Assembly: GCA_024138025.1 (NCBI GenBank)
Contig: JAMXBD010001213.1
Location: forward strand, 372,001 to 436,000
Origin: Combretum micranthum
Lineage: Eukaryota; Streptophyta; Magnoliopsida; Myrtales; Combretaceae
DNA: 64,000 nt
Direction: 5' to 3'
The notes beneath the pieces were generated by a model that had not been told where the DNA came from, ran no database searches, and saw nothing but the letters and a program-made list of their open reading frames with translations. Positions 1 through 11,737 of this stretch are shown here, piece by piece. Every line of letters begins with the position of its first letter. Position 1 is the stretch's first letter. A program made the translations under genes and the position numbers.

Positions 1-324
1 TAAGCAAATCAAAAGTTGATTTTATAAATTTAAACATAACATGAACATATTAATGTATAAAAGACAAAAATATTAATTATATTATACACACATTAATATA
101 TATAAAACAATGACATTAATTTCATTACATATGCAAAATAACACATATGAAATGTTCAAATTATACTAACTTAGACACATTTAAACTATTACCAACTCAT
201 CTACTTAAATATTAATATTACCAAACATAACTCTGATTAATCAACATGCTCATTTAGTTCAATAATTAAGATAAATAAAACATATACATGGAAGTTAAAT
301 AGAATTTAAATTTAGGTCGTTTCA
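1..324 (-). mobile_element. Terminal part of a B-family LTR (minus orientation)
   Basis: Very AT-rich sequence resembling 21390-21670, the terminal part of the B-family solo LTR: shared phrases include a run near ACATTAATTTCATTAC and AAATAACACATATG. It ends in ...GTTTCA, the reverse complement of the TGAAA start of B-family LTRs. Sequence typical of another LTR (325-831) follows immediately, so this end looks inserted into that LTR. The left end lies outside the window, so the target duplication (expected TTCTG) cannot be checked. No coding potential is seen. Confidence 0.55.
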
Positions 325-831
325 TTCTGGATATCCATACATAATTGCATGCTCATGTGTTTGTTCATGCATAGCATATGGATGATTTATAACTTGCTTG
401 TTATGGTTCTAAATTAAGGGAACTCTCACTAAGCAATTGTAGCTTATACATCAATAGATGTTTGAATGAACAGGTTAACTTAAGAATGCTACTGGGGGAC
501 CAAGATGTTCGGAGCCAAGTATGATCTTGAGGTTCCAGCTGGAAGTAAGAATACGTGAAGATATTAGCTAGGTTTTGTGAATTGCTTTGTAATAGTTTTA
601 TGTAGTGAAATCTTTTGATGAATTGTAATTGAAGTATAGTGAATGGTATTTCCTTTACATTGTTACTCAAGTTGTATCAATATAAAATGCATCACTCAGA
701 TGTGTCTCCTCCATGTGCTAGACGCTTTGTACAAAGTATGGAAGCCTTTGTGTGATTGAGGTGGTCATTCATAGGCTTTAATATTGTGTATGGTGGACTG
801 TCATGTTTAGGGTACTCTTCGGGGCGTGACA
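325..831 (+). mobile_element. 3' part of a Tekay-type LTR, plus orientation
   Basis: Reverse-complement similarity to the start of the minus-strand LTRs at 30804 and 37171 is clear through the whole block. It ends with the family 3' terminus GGGGCGTGACA at 831. The block includes the conserved phrase around CTCACTAAGC, the AACAGGTTA segment, and the TTTAGGGTAC box just before the end. The upstream part of the LTR is replaced by the B-family end at 1-324. Confidence 0.75.
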
Positions 832-1255
832 GTCATGTTACCCTGCTGCAAGATATAGTATTCCTAGAGCATCTTCTATTTCATACTGTCGGGAAAGAAC
901 TCCTTGTAGAAGGCTTGCTTGAAAATCTCCCAAGTGATTGCTCTTATCATATGTCTTCTGGTGCTCATCCACCAGTTGTTTGCTCTCCCAATAAGTAGGT
1001 AGGAGGCACATTCCACCTTTATGTTCTCTGGTATGTCCAAAGTGGCAAACATCTTTTCCACCTCCTCTAACCATAACTGAGCCTCCAACGGCTTCCCAAG
1101 CTAGGGCTCAAACTTGTAGACCAAGTCCACAAACTTGTTGAGGTTGCAAGATGTAGTATTCCCATTGTTTCTCTGCACCTCCTGCCTCCAAACTCAGCAT
1201 TGGCTTGTACGACCTGTATTTTTTTCCTCATGTTTGCTGTTGTTGGGTAACTACT
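832..1255 (-). pseudogene. gag: gag fragment of a Ty3/gypsy element
   Basis: The minus strand reads a capsid-domain fragment of the Retrotrans_gag type. A phrase EAQLWLEEVEKMF is followed by a stretch with ANNWW and then FKQAFYKEFFPDS, which matches the usual plant gypsy order of a WL..ME-type helix, a central WW and an F...FFP end. The longest uninterrupted stretch is 876-1088. Upstream (1089-1200) the same protein continues with a stop inside a KFEP..GKPLEAQ-like phrase, so it is a pseudogene. Both ends are cut: the lower-coordinate side abuts the LTR end at 831 and the higher side abuts the LTR starting at 1256. No protease or polymerase belonging to it is in view. Gag would package the element RNA into virus-like particles; this remnant cannot. 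Confidence 0.75.
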
Positions 1256-1740
1256 TGTAAGCCCCGGCTTTCTTTGTTAGCCAAGCTTGACTTTGAGAAC
1301 TGACTCGGAAACTGAAACCCTAAACCGAAATAGCTAGGGTTAGAAAGAAACCTAGAAACCCTAAGTCTGGCTTCACCGAGAATAAAACCATAGAACTTTT
1401 GAGAGCAAGTTAATTTAGATTATAGTTCTAAAGAATATATTGAAAAATAAAAAGATCAGTTTTCGGGAAAATTATCTGTTTCGAACCCGACCGCGATCGG
1501 TTTCGAAAAACTGGGCCTTAAGACTCGAAATTAGAAAAATATTCTAGAATACTCTTTAAGACCCGAATTTAATAAGGAATTCAAAAATATATTTATTATA
1601 ATTTTCGGTTTATAAAATTACAGTTATAGCCTTTTATCATTTTTTTTTACTAACCGATAATTTAATTATCTAATATACTATTCATAAGTATAAGCCTATA
1701 CCCTACTCACAGTCACAAGCCATACCCCTACTCTTACATC
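1256..1740 (+). mobile_element. 5' part of plus-strand LTR A7 (resumes at 26355)
   Basis: Begins TGTAAGCCCCGG, the start seen on several LTRs here, inside gag coding sequence of an older element. It holds the family module near 1604-1650 (CGGTTTATAAAATTACAG then TTATAGCC). It is cut at 1740 by the minus-strand solo LTR A2. The 5-bp duplication ACATC flanks A2 (1736-1740 and 26350-26354), so the two halves of A7 can be joined with confidence. Confidence 0.85.
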
Positions 1741-2377
1741 TGTCACGCCCTGAAGGGAACCCTAAACGTGGCAGTCCGCTACATATGGTATTAAAACTTA
1801 AGAATGACTTCCCGAAGTCATGCAAAAGTTTTCAACACCATACGTAAGGCGTCTATCACAACAATAGGAGACACCGGTGGAATGTATAGTTCGAGATAGT
1901 AAATACAGCATACAAGAATCTAAATAAACATCTATGTTATCATTAAGAGAGTATAATCCGTACATCATGTTAGAGGTTTTCCCTTATAATTCTCCAAATA
2001 ATCATAATAACAACTTAATTTTTCTCACAACAAAATAATACTAACATCATAAGACATTAAAGGATATTTAAACTAAGATCTTCAAAAGATTTCCAGAAGC
2101 TTTTCTAATACATCATCCCTCTCGAGTATATGAAATCTTCAGGTATAAAAGATATAGTCCTGTTACAACAAAGATCTATCGGAGTATAAGCATAACTAGC
2201 TTAGTGAGAGTATTCCTAAATCAATGTACTTGTATAAATAATTTCAAGCAAGTTATTAATCAAGCGTATGAATGCATCAAGCAAGTGATCAGGCAATACA
2301 TATGATCTACTGGAAATCATATGTTTGAATGGATTTACCCCTCCATTCAGGGTTAGGTGTTCCAGGCTCTTTAAAAC

Positions 2378-4143
2378 TGAAACTGCAGTAAACCACACTT
2401 CTCAATATTCTAAAGATTTTAATTTCAAATATGAGTGGATTACTTAACCGATCAGCAAAATCACCGGGTACAAAGCAGTATATTCTGGAAAGTCCAAGTC
2501 GTATCCATAGGGAGCTAATGGTTAATTACTAGATTTAAACTTTTACCCTAATCTAAGCAATTGATTTTTCAGATGTGCAATTAATCTATATTAATCTAAA
2601 TTAAAAACTAGATTTCAAATGATTTATCAAGAACTAAAACCATATGTTCCAGCAACTATAACGAGGGATTTTAGGTTTAGGAGATGCAGATGAATATGAG
2701 TGATGTATTTCTATTCTCATGTGAAATGACTCATACTTTAAATTGATATAATTTTGATTACTTGGGATTTGATCAAATTCATCTAAGAATTGCTCACCTC
2801 TCTATGTAACAAAATCCTTCATAGCATAAACTCCTATTAAGATAAGTTATCTATGATTTCAAGTTAATAGCATTTTGCTCTCACCAAAATTACTATCTAG
2901 TTAAGAATACAAAACAAGCACCGTTAAGTGACCCAAATTTGTAACCCTAACCGCATAAAGATTAATGAATTCTCAAGTTCTATCACAGATTTACATATCT
3001 CTATGACAAATCATATTCAAAAACCTAAGTTTTGCTTGTGCGGATCATTGAATCCTTCTCAGGTATCTTTAATCCTTTCTATCTAATCTATGTTGATCAG
3101 GCATAAACTAAACAGATTACAAACAAAGATAATCAAATTCCCAAATAATCAACACCAATATCAATTTAATTCATGCATCAAATCATCGAATCCATTCATA
3201 CATATTCATAATTGACAATGAAAACATGCATCTCAATATACAATCAAGCATAAACATAAAAGAATAGAGATTGAAAACACCTTAAAAATGGTTCCTTTTC
3301 AGAAACGGGAATTTCCAAATCCAAAATCCCACAATTGTAGGCAACGCTTGATTGTAGCTAAACCCTAATCCACTCTAAATTGCTAGAACATTAGGGTCTT
3401 AGTGCCCTAAAAGAAAAACAAACAAGAACATTTTGTTTCCTAATTTTTCTGAGTATTTTTGTGTCTTACTTCTCTATTTTTCTCTCAAAAACACTCTTAA
3501 ATAGAGCAAATTCGCAAGAATACAGACTGACATAGCTGTACGCCGGCAGTTACAAAATGTACGCCGCCAGCGTAAATGTGGATCTTGCCGGCGTTCGTTG
3601 TATGAAAAGTGCCTCTTCAACTTACGCTTGATGAACACAGCCAGTGTTGCTTCAAATCTGGCCTGCGTAGATCATCATTGAGAATTTCTTATAGGATTAT
3701 ACGCAGGGACTACGCTGGCAGCGTTGAATCCCAGAAGGCCGGCGTTTTGCTTCATCAAACCCTACACTGGCTGCGTTCGAGCCTGCGTTAAGGATTTGCA
3801 TTCTGTGGACAAAGTACACAGGCTCAACGCCGGCGCGTTGATGCAGAATTTGCCGGCGTATCTCTTATTCCAAATGCTTGCTTCAAATTGTCTTCTACCC
3901 TGGCTGTGTTGATGACTGTTAAGAAATTGGTTCTGTGGTGTCTACACAGCCTCTACGCCGGCGGCGTTGGATGCTTTTGAGCCGGCGTACATGTTGATCT
4001 TCAACCAATGTTTTGGAATTTGCTCATTACTTCTTTTTGACCTGATTTCACAAAATTACACTTTATAAATACAAATTCCACTTGATTTCTATCAATCTGT
4101 ATCAATTTTATCCACAAAATGTATGTAAAATATGAGTTCATCA
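2378..4143 (-). repeat. 3' LTR of element D
   Basis: A near-identical direct repeat of 13679-15458. On the minus strand it begins TGATGAACTCATATTTTAC and ends GTTTACTGCAGTTTCA (TG...CA). The minus-strand phrase CTATTTAAGAG around 3488-3500 is a plausible TATA region. It contains a CCGGCG-rich module (3541-3990). Confidence 0.95.
3541..3990. repeat. CCGGCG-rich imperfect repeat module in the 3' LTR of D
   Basis: A cluster of imperfect units around TACGCCGGCAGCGTT, ACGCTGGCAGCGTT and GCCGGCGTA in otherwise AT-rich DNA. Many units contain the palindrome CGCCGGCG or near versions. The matching block in the 5' LTR (14841-15300) carries the same units with several CG-to-TG or CG-to-CA changes, as expected for methylated CpG decay. 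Confidence 0.8.
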
Positions 4144-4158
4144 AATTCCCCCACACTT
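4144..4158 (-). other. Polypurine tract of D, next to the 3' LTR
   Basis: The minus strand reads AAGTGTGGGGGAATT directly before the LTR start TGATGAAC. This is the expected place for plus-strand DNA priming in reverse transcription. Confidence 0.85.
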
Positions 4159-5247
4159 GAATTGTTGCTTGTCCTCAAGCAAATTTTATAAGAATCCGTC
4201 ATAGATTGTATCAATTTCACTAATTTTTTCAAGCATCTTCTCAACTTGGGACTTGCAATTATAATGACCTACTGCTCAAATCAACTTGTGAGCTTGTGAT
4301 TGGATTACTAAAATCAAGATTCAAAAGTTAATCTGGAAAAATCAAACTTTAATCTTCACTTTTAACAATAAAATTATCTAATCCAAAAGTAAGCACAATT
4401 CCACTAAGGAAAAATATCTTCAATGGATTTTTAGCATTCATATAATCAAAGTAACAAAGAATGAAAGCATATAGTATCTATTCAATCCCTAGATTATTTC
4501 CCCTTTTATTACAAGTCTTACTTTTATTGAATTTTTTTTTTTCATACAAGCAATTCTTTTGAACTTGGGAGGTTTTTGTCTCCATCTTTTATTTTTTTTG
4601 CCCATTCCTTCTCTTATCTTTATAGTGAGTTCATTGAGTCGGTACATCCCGGGCTCATCACCCAAGTGACCAGGTTTTAAGATACCCCTAAGAACTCTTC
4701 CTCAATCTAACATTCAAGTTTGGATACTCATAACTCATCTTGAGTTAGCGGAGTAGTGGCTATGCTTGTTTCTTTTGCAATTCAATACTAAGACTTTTTT
4801 ATAGGGAATCACTAAGAAACGAATTTCTTTTACTTCTTTCATTAATTGTTAAATGACTTCTCAATAGAAAAATCCAGTGATTATATAATAACTAACTATT
4901 CCTAGAAGTAAACCTAGTTATTTTTCTCAAAAGGACTTGATTTACTCTCAATCTTCAAATTTTAGAGCTAAAAACAAAGTAAGTTTGCTTCTTAGAGATT
5001 CAACTTCTCAATATTGACAAACTAATCCATTCAAAAAAGTTAATGAGTAAGATCTTTAGCAAGTTATTTCCATTTCAATTCAGATGCTATCCACCATATT
5101 TTGAAACAAATCTCAAGATTCTTTATTTTAAAAAATTTTGACCTTAAATGTACTAGATCAAGAACAATTAGTGTGGGTACAAGCATCATGAATATAACTC
5201 ATATTTCACCAGCCATCAACCCATGTTTAGTTTCAATACTATCCTTC
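4159..5247. other. Non-coding 3' region of D
   Basis: Internal sequence between the downstream ORF and the 3' LTR. It is AT-rich with stops in all frames, and I see no gene in it. It includes short T and A runs but no obvious tandem repeat. Confidence 0.6.
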
Positions 5248-5262
5248 CCCCACACTTAAGAT
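5248..5262 (-). other. Second, internal polypurine-like tract of D
   Basis: The minus strand reads AAGTGTGGGGGAAGG, almost identical to the tract next to the 3' LTR, about 1.1 kb upstream of it. It could be a second plus-strand primer. Function is inferred from likeness only. Confidence 0.5.
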
Positions 5263-5500
5263 ATACAGTGACCTCACTGTACTAAATAAAACAAACAGAG
5301 AAAGGAAAAAAATGAAACTAATGACTTCCCTGAAATAAAGCGTGAATGATACCAAAATGATAGGGTGTAGCTGCAAGATGCTGCCCTGTGATAACTACAA
5401 AACAAATAAAAAGATAAAGAAAAAAGAAGTTAAGTTCTAATCATCTACAGATCATAGCAAAAACAAAACAAATCAAAATCAATTAGAGCTAGCAGGGACT

Positions 5501-6700
5501 CTAGCTCTCTGCCTCCGTGCTGGAGCTGCTATCATCATCTGTTGATGTCTCATAATGCAATTGCGACACTTTCTCAGAATTGATACAACAAAACATATCC
5601 TTGATCGCCTGAAACATCTGCTTTCTAAACCCCTTGTTCTTCCATTTTTCTTGCTTCAAGATAGTCAATATCTGATCATGTCCTTGCTCCAATCTATCTA
5701 AGGTAGTAACCACCCTATCCCAATCTGATCCAGAAGGAGCTGAAGAAGAAACTGGAGGAGGCGGAGCTGATGATGAAGGTGGTATCTCAATAGGAATATC
5801 TCCAGGAAGATGTCCTGATAATCCTGCTCCTCAACCACTGGTGGTGACACACCTCTTTGAACTTTGACCAAACCAAATCCCCTGAAAGGAGCAGATGTAA
5901 TTCTTTTCCTCGGGATCTCCACATCCCCTTTAGGTTCTCGGAAAATTTGCATTCCCTTCAGTAGCTTGGTTATATATCCTCCACAACACAAGAACTTAGT
6001 TCTTATGTCATCAGTTTGTCTAAAGATAAAATTTGCCACTTCCACTCCAAGATCAATCCTGTGATTGCCAATGATGCTGAAGAGGTAAAACATGTCAAAC
6101 GAAGTCACTTTACTGTGACTTGTCTTCTTACAGCTCACAGTGTGGGCAATGATATAGTGGATGATCTTGTATTCCACTCTAGAAAAAAATGGATGCCACT
6201 GACTTGGAAGCCACAAAAGGTTCTTTCAAAGGAGCTATCAATTGCAACCAATATGCTTCCTGAGTCATTTCATCTACTCCTCTAGGCCAAGAATTTGTCA
6301 GCTGCAAATTATCTTCCTCACTTTCATACAAACCCAACACTCGTCCCATAGATTTCAATCTGATCTCATGCACCTCTCCATAAGCTTGGAATATAAACTT
6401 TGACCTTTCCCCTTCAGATTCCACCTTCAAAGTGGAAAGAACTTCAAGTGTGAGATTCTTATATGCAGGTTCTCTCCATTCAAACAGTCTTAGCCAAGCC
6501 GGATCCCGAATCAATTCAACAACTTGATTTCTAATCCCAAAATCATCCAACAACTCCCAATCCATGTATTAAGAATTGATGAAATCCATCTTCATTAATC
6601 GTCTTTTGTTGTCTTTGGCGTATTGTTGGCTGGATAAAACATTTCGGGCTTGTGCACTTGATGATTCAGTGGTTCGTGGTCTCTTTTGTTTGGGGGCCAT
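5501..6700 (-). pseudogene. Athila ORF1-like protein gene in the env position of D (broken)
   Basis: The minus strand has a start at 6700 (MAPKQKRPRTTESS...). An in-frame TAA at 6571-6569 interrupts it. The same frame then runs from the Met at 6565 to about 6179, with a phrase LRDP-like then FEWREPAYKNLTLEVLSTL. A shift moves to the frame covering 6216-5698 (VEYKIIHYIIAHTVS, then FDMFYLFSIIGNHRIDLGVE and CCGGYITKLLKG), and a last short acidic stretch with a Ser/Asp/Glu-rich tail lies at 5713-5501. This order matches my recollection of the ATHILA ORF-1 family, found after integrase in Athila elements, where an envelope-like gene lies in related elements. I see no clear signal peptide or membrane helix in this copy. 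Its biochemical role is not established. It is a pseudogene with at least one stop and two frame changes. Confidence 0.7.
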
Positions 6701-7984
6701 AGCTGCAAATGAGTACAATAGGGAAGCTTAAACAGACTAATATGAGAGCACCAATCCAAAAACATGAAGCCCTGTGCTAATGAAGCTTAAACAAATTAAT
6801 CCCTAAACATTTGGCTTGATCATGTTATATCTTACAAATCAGACCACAAGCTCAACAATTCACATTATCAACAAGTCATCAACTCAACCAACACTTGCAA
6901 GTGGAATAGTTCAAGGCAGGCTGTGTGGAAAGAAACGTTGGTTAAATTGATCCTAAATTCACTGTTTAGCAAAGCAACAAAGCAACAAAACAATTTTACA
7001 CCACTAATATAACCGCAGCATCCAAATGATGAGACAAAGTATGAACAAATATGGGCACACACGAATACATTGTCTAAATCAAGTACTTAGTTGCAATTGA
7101 TCATCATGAACACTTGAATTAAGCAAATTTTGCATTTATACCAAAAAGCCCCAAATTCGTTTACACAATCATAAACACATCAACATAAACCCTAGTTCAT
7201 CAATAATGATCAAAACATGCTAAATGTGTAATCTAATGAAATTCAATTCAAAACAGCCATCAAAATATCTCAAATAAACTCCCAAAATCAACCAACAATT
7301 CGAACATCCACACCACCCTTCATTCACACGGCTCATCACACTTCAACCATCAAACATACAAATTCCTCCACCCAATCCGAGCCACTAAACATTTATGAAT
7401 ATTGGATAGATTAACAAGAAAAAAAAAATTGGATAAGATCTTACTTGATGGTGTCGAATAATCCAAGCGATGGGGAATAGCAATACACACCGAGAGGAGT
7501 TGGGGAGAAACAATAAAATGGAGTAGGTGAAAAAGTGAGAGAAATGCAGACAAACCTGTTAATTTTCGAGTTGCAGGTCCTACGCCGGCAAAATTATCGA
7601 CTACGCCGGCGGCGTTGGAGGCGGTGTTGTCAATTCAACTTTCAATTTCCAAGACAGAATGACAGGCAGCGTATTTTTTACGTAGCCAGCATATAGGTCT
7701 ACGCTGGCATTACACAGGTTGTGTATCTATGTTTCCAATTTTTTTTTTTTTTTTTTTTGAAACACATAAGGGAATAATCCATTATCCTGTGTAATTTGTA
7801 ACTAAATAATTTAAGATTACTTACCTTGCCTTTTTCTCAAATGGATTTATCTAAAGCTCCAAGAATGATTCGCCATGATCTGAAAAAAAATAAAATAAAA
7901 TAAAAAATAAGAAAATAAATAAGTTAGTCATGGGTTGCCTCCCAAGTAGCGCTTAGTTTAACGTCGCTTAGCCCGACAGTGCTT
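6701..7984. other. Spacer between integrase and ORF1 in D
   Basis: About 1.3 kb with no convincing gene. It holds a CCGGCG-type cluster at 7571-7700, a T run at 7738-7758 and an A-rich stretch near 7886-7920. Short open stretches here (for example 6868-7062) have no recognizable motif. Confidence 0.6.
7571..7700. repeat. Third CCGGCG-type cluster, internal to D
   Basis: Holds units TACGCCGGCAAAATT, TACGCCGGCGGCGTTGG and ACGCTGGCATTACA like those in the D LTRs, but inside the internal region. It may be a duplicate of LTR material or part of the same regulatory module. Confidence 0.7.
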
Positions 7985-9159
7985 GATCAAACTCAGCTTG
8001 GATCCTGAAGATCCACATCTTTCTTACTTGCTTCCACAAACTTTCTTTCCCAAAAATGCTTCAATTGGTGACCATTGACTTGAAATGACTTTTCCCCATC
8101 TCTCTGATCTCAACCACTCCATAAGGATACACTTTGATGATCTCAAATGGTCCAGACCACCTAGATCGTAATTTACCGGAATAACCTTAATCGAGAGTTA
8201 TAAAGTAGAACTTTTTCTCCTTCCTTAAATTCACGATATAGGATTTGCTTGTCATGCCACTTCTTGGTTTTCTCCTTATAAATATGAGCATTCTCAAAAG
8301 CATCATTTCGAAACTCATCCAACTCATTCAATTGGAGTAACCTATGTTCACCAGCAGCTTGTCTATCAAAGTTTAAAAACTTTATTGCCCAATAAGCTTT
8401 ATGTTCCAGTTCTACAGGGAGATGACAGCCTTTCCATACAGCATGCGATAGGGGGACATCCCAATAGGATTCTTATAAGCAGTGCGGTAAGCCCAAAGTG
8501 CATCATCAAGCTTTAGCGACCAATCCTTCCTTGATGAATTAACTGTCTTTTCAAGGATTCGCTTAAGCTCTCTATTAGATAGCTCCACCTGACCACTTGT
8601 CTGAGGATGATAAGGTGTAGCAACCTTATGTCTCACACCATACTTTGCAAGTAAATTATCAAATTGTTTATTGCAAAAATGAGTTCCTCCATCACTAATA
8701 ATTGCTCGTGGTGTCCCAAATCTAGTGAAAATATTTCTTTTTAAGAATTTAAGTACTCCTCGTGCATTAGTCGGAAGCGCAACAGCTTCAACCCACTTAG
8801 ATACATAGTCAACTGCCACAAGGATATACTTGTTGTTGAAGGATGATGGGAATGGTCCCATAAAGTCAATCCCCCAAACATCGAAAATTTCAATCACTAG
8901 TATCCCATGCGAGATGTCTCTTGGAAATATTCCCTGTTCTCTGACATTGATCACAACTTTGCACATATGCTCTGCAATCCTTGAATAGAGTAGGCCAATA
9001 AAATCCACATTGAAGAACTTTTGCAGCAGTTCTTTCAGCACCAAAATGACCACCAGTTTCTCGATTATGGCAATGATACAGTGTATCAGCAATTTCAGAT
9101 GCAGGTACGCATCGTCTAATTACTTGGTCTGGACAACTTTTAAAAAGAAATGGCTCATC
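7985..9159 (-). pseudogene. pol (IN): Integrase region of D pol
   Basis: The minus strand carries the catalytic core between 9092 and 8412: [15 protein letters not shown] (first Asp), [11 protein letters not shown] (second Asp) and [16 protein letters not shown] (the Glu region), all in the order of a DDE integrase. The upstream zinc-binding part lies across a frame change near 9090-9140 and is only partly readable. Downstream of 8412 the C-terminal part continues in other frames to about 7985, with a phrase like RSRWSGPFEI typical of Athila integrase tails. Integrase would insert the cDNA into chromosomes. The frame changes make this copy inactive. Confidence 0.9.
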
Positions 9160-10492
9160 CTAGAAATAATATTTCATATCTGATAAAAATTTTCGTTTCT
9201 GGTGATGAGTGATTTTGTAAGGCAAAATTCCAGCTACCAAGTAATTAACAATATCTGCATACCAATGTATATCTTTAATTGAAACTTCATAGAGATATTC
9301 ATCAGGGAATGACTCATTAATAGGTAACTCATCTTTCTCATTAACAATTCTAGAAAGATGATCAGCAACAACATTCTCCACTCCCTTCTTATCTCTAATT
9401 TCAATATCAAATTCTTGTAAAAGCAAAATCCACCTTATAAGCCTAGGCTTTGCATCTGATTTTGCTAATAAATACTTAAGTGCAGAGTGATCAGTATAGA
9501 CAATTACCTTAGAACCGATGAGATATGATCTGAATTTGTCACAAGCAAATACCACGGCCAGCAATTCTTTCTCTGTGGTAGCATAATTTCGTTGTGCTTC
9601 ATTCATCATTTTGCTAGCGTAGTAAATTACTTGAAAAACTCGGTTCCTTCTCTGACCAAGTACTGCACCTACTGCCATATCGCTTGCATCGCACATAAGC
9701 TCAAATGGTAGCTCCCAATCTGGTGCTACAATTACTGGTGTAGTAGTCAATTTTTCTTTCAAAAGCTCAAAAGCTTCTAGACAAGCATCATCAAAGGAAA
9801 AAGAAGTATTCTTTTCTAATAAAGCACAAAGAGGTCGTGAAATTTTTGAAAAATCTTTAATAAACCTCCTGTAGAAACCTGCATGACCAAGGAAACTTCG
9901 TATTCCTTTCACATTTACCGGTGGTGGTAACTTTGAGATCACCTCAACTTTAGCTTTGTCTACCTCTATCCCTCTTTGAGAATTTTATGACCCAGCACAA
10001 TTCCTTCTTTCACCATGAAATGACACTTCTCCCAATTTAAAACCAGATGAGTGTCTTTGCATCGCTTGAGCACAAATGACAAATTCTCCAAACAAGTTTC
10101 AAATGAAGCTCCATAAACAGAAAAGTCATCCATGAAAACTTCAATAAATTTTTCAATCATATCTGAGAATAATGCCATCATACACCTTTGAAATGTTGCT
10201 GGTGCATTACATAAACCAAAGGGCATACGTCTGAATGCAAACGTACCGTAAGGACAGGTGAATGTGTCTTTTCTTGATCTTCCGGTGCTATTGGATTTGA
10301 TTATAGCCCGAATATCCGTCCAAGAAATAATAATATTATGCCCAGCTAGCCTTTCTAGCATTTGGTCTATGAAGGGAAGAGGAAAATGATCTTTACGGGT
10401 GGCATCATTCAACTTTCGATAATCGATGCACACCCTCCATCCAGTCATAGTGGGTAGGTATTAACTCGTTCTTTTCATTATTCACAACTGTT

Positions 10493-10562
<70 letters not shown>

Positions 10563-10790
10563 TTTCCTTAGGTACCACTTGAGTAGGACTCACCCACTTA
10601 CTATCAGAGATTGGATATATGATACCAGCATCAAGCAACTTTAATACCTCCTTTTTTACAACTTCTTTCAAAGTAGGGTTGAGTCTTCTCGTGGTTGGAC
10701 CGTCGGCTTACATTCAGCTTCCATGAGGATCCGATGAGTACAAACAGACGGATGGATTCCATGAATATCTGCAATTGTCACCCAATCGCT
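9160..10790 (-). pseudogene. pol (RT-RH): Reverse transcriptase and RNase H of D pol
   Basis: Read on the minus strand. The N-terminal part (10790-10405) includes KLLDAGIIYPISDSKWVSP and then a G-run expansion (10494-10559). The RT palm (10448-9966) has GWRVCIDYRKLND, FPLPFIDQMLERLAGH, the RRMPFGLCNAPATFQR box and VFMDDFSVYG. The segment between LAGH and TFTCPYGTF, which should carry the first catalytic Asp, is scrambled by two compensating frame changes (about 10270-10340). After a further shift near 9950, 9942-9160 gives the thumb ([20 protein letters not shown]) and RNase H with [27 protein letters not shown] and ADHLSR. It copies element RNA to DNA in intact relatives. Confidence 0.93.
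10494..10559. repeat. 66-base poly-C run inside the RT gene of D
   Basis: An uninterrupted C run on the plus strand, i.e. a G run on the coding strand. Related Athila elements have only a short Gly-coding purine stretch here, between VVPK.. and VTVVNNEKNELIP. Because 66 is divisible by three and the flanks read on in one frame, the run translates as polyglycine. It may be slippage expansion or an assembly artefact. Confidence 0.9.
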
Positions 10791-11187
10791 TCCTTATGTC
10801 TTTAAGCACTTCAATCAACTTGTGTTCTTGTTCAGATGATAACTCCATAGAAATAATAACTGGGAGTGTATTATTGTCACTAAAAACACATACTTAAGGT
10901 GACTAGGAAGCTGTTTCAACTCAAGTTGAGGCGGTGGTTCTTGTATGGATGGACTCATTTCTTTGTACTAGCCTCTAAAGGCTCAAACTGAGGTGATTTT
11001 ATCCAAACTCCAGCAACTTCATCCATTAAGTGATTATCTACTTCCTCATTAGGGCTGTCACATCATCCATACTCAGTAGCAAGTCATCTTCCTCAGGAGT
11101 AAATTAAGCTCATCATCACTCCATTCATGTGAAAACACATGCTGGGAAACTCACCTATCTCAGAATTATCCATGCTGTATTCCTGAG
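10791..11187 (-). pseudogene. Degraded link between protease and reverse transcriptase of D
   Basis: About 400 bases between the recognizable protease and RT. Short traces of the pol polyprotein remain (a CTHRILME-like phrase just before 10672), but stops occur in every frame. Nothing else is recognized. Confidence 0.5.
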
Positions 11188-11676
11188 TCAATGATCAATA
11201 GTATCAAGATGAAAGCAAGTGTCATTACCAGCTAAATGTTTGAGAGATCGAAACACATCAAATGTGACTTGCTCATCCATAGCTCGTAATGTCAATTTTC
11301 CTTGTGCTACATCAATTAAGGCTTGTCCAGTAGCCAAGAAAGGTCTTCCCAAAATTAGAGGAATCTCCCGGTCTTCAGCCATATCAAGAACAATGAAATC
11401 GGCTGGAAATAAAAATCTATCCACCTTGACCAAAACATCCTCCACTATTCCTCTTGGATGCTTAATGCTTCTGTCAGCCAGTTGTAAAGACACCGTAGTT
11501 GGTTTGCAATCTCCTAGACCCAATTTCTTAAAGATTGAAAAGGGCATGAGATTTATGCTTGCTCCTAGATCGCAAAGTGCCTTATCAAAGTATGATTCAC
11601 CAATGATACAAGGAATAGTGAAACTTCCGGATCCTTTAACTTTGGAGGCATCTTGTTCTGAAGAATAACTGAACAC
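11188..11676 (-). pseudogene. pol (PR): Aspartic protease of D
   Basis: Minus strand, an open stretch of 162 codons. The motif ALCDLGASINLMPFSIFKK is the Athila form of the retroviral-type aspartic protease active site (D-x-G-A). Downstream FIVLDMAED and PLILGRPFLAT form the second conserved block (hydrophobic-ILGRPFL). The protease would cleave Gag-Pol. It is part of a larger polyprotein, so the Met at its start is not a real start. The domain itself looks uninterrupted; breaks lie on both sides. Confidence 0.9.
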
Positions 11677-11737
11677 TCATGAGTGAGCATAACTGTCTCA
11701 TGTTCAGCTAGGCGTCTTTTCTTTGTAAGAATATCCT

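Noticed and set aside
3541..3990. CCGGCG cluster as a CRISPR or satellite array
   Set aside because: Spacing and unit length are irregular, no constant repeat-spacer pattern exists, and the context is a plant LTR.
11219..11668. 149-codon open frame on the plus strand
   Set aside because: It is the antisense of the Athila-type protease at 11188-11676, which has clear family motifs.
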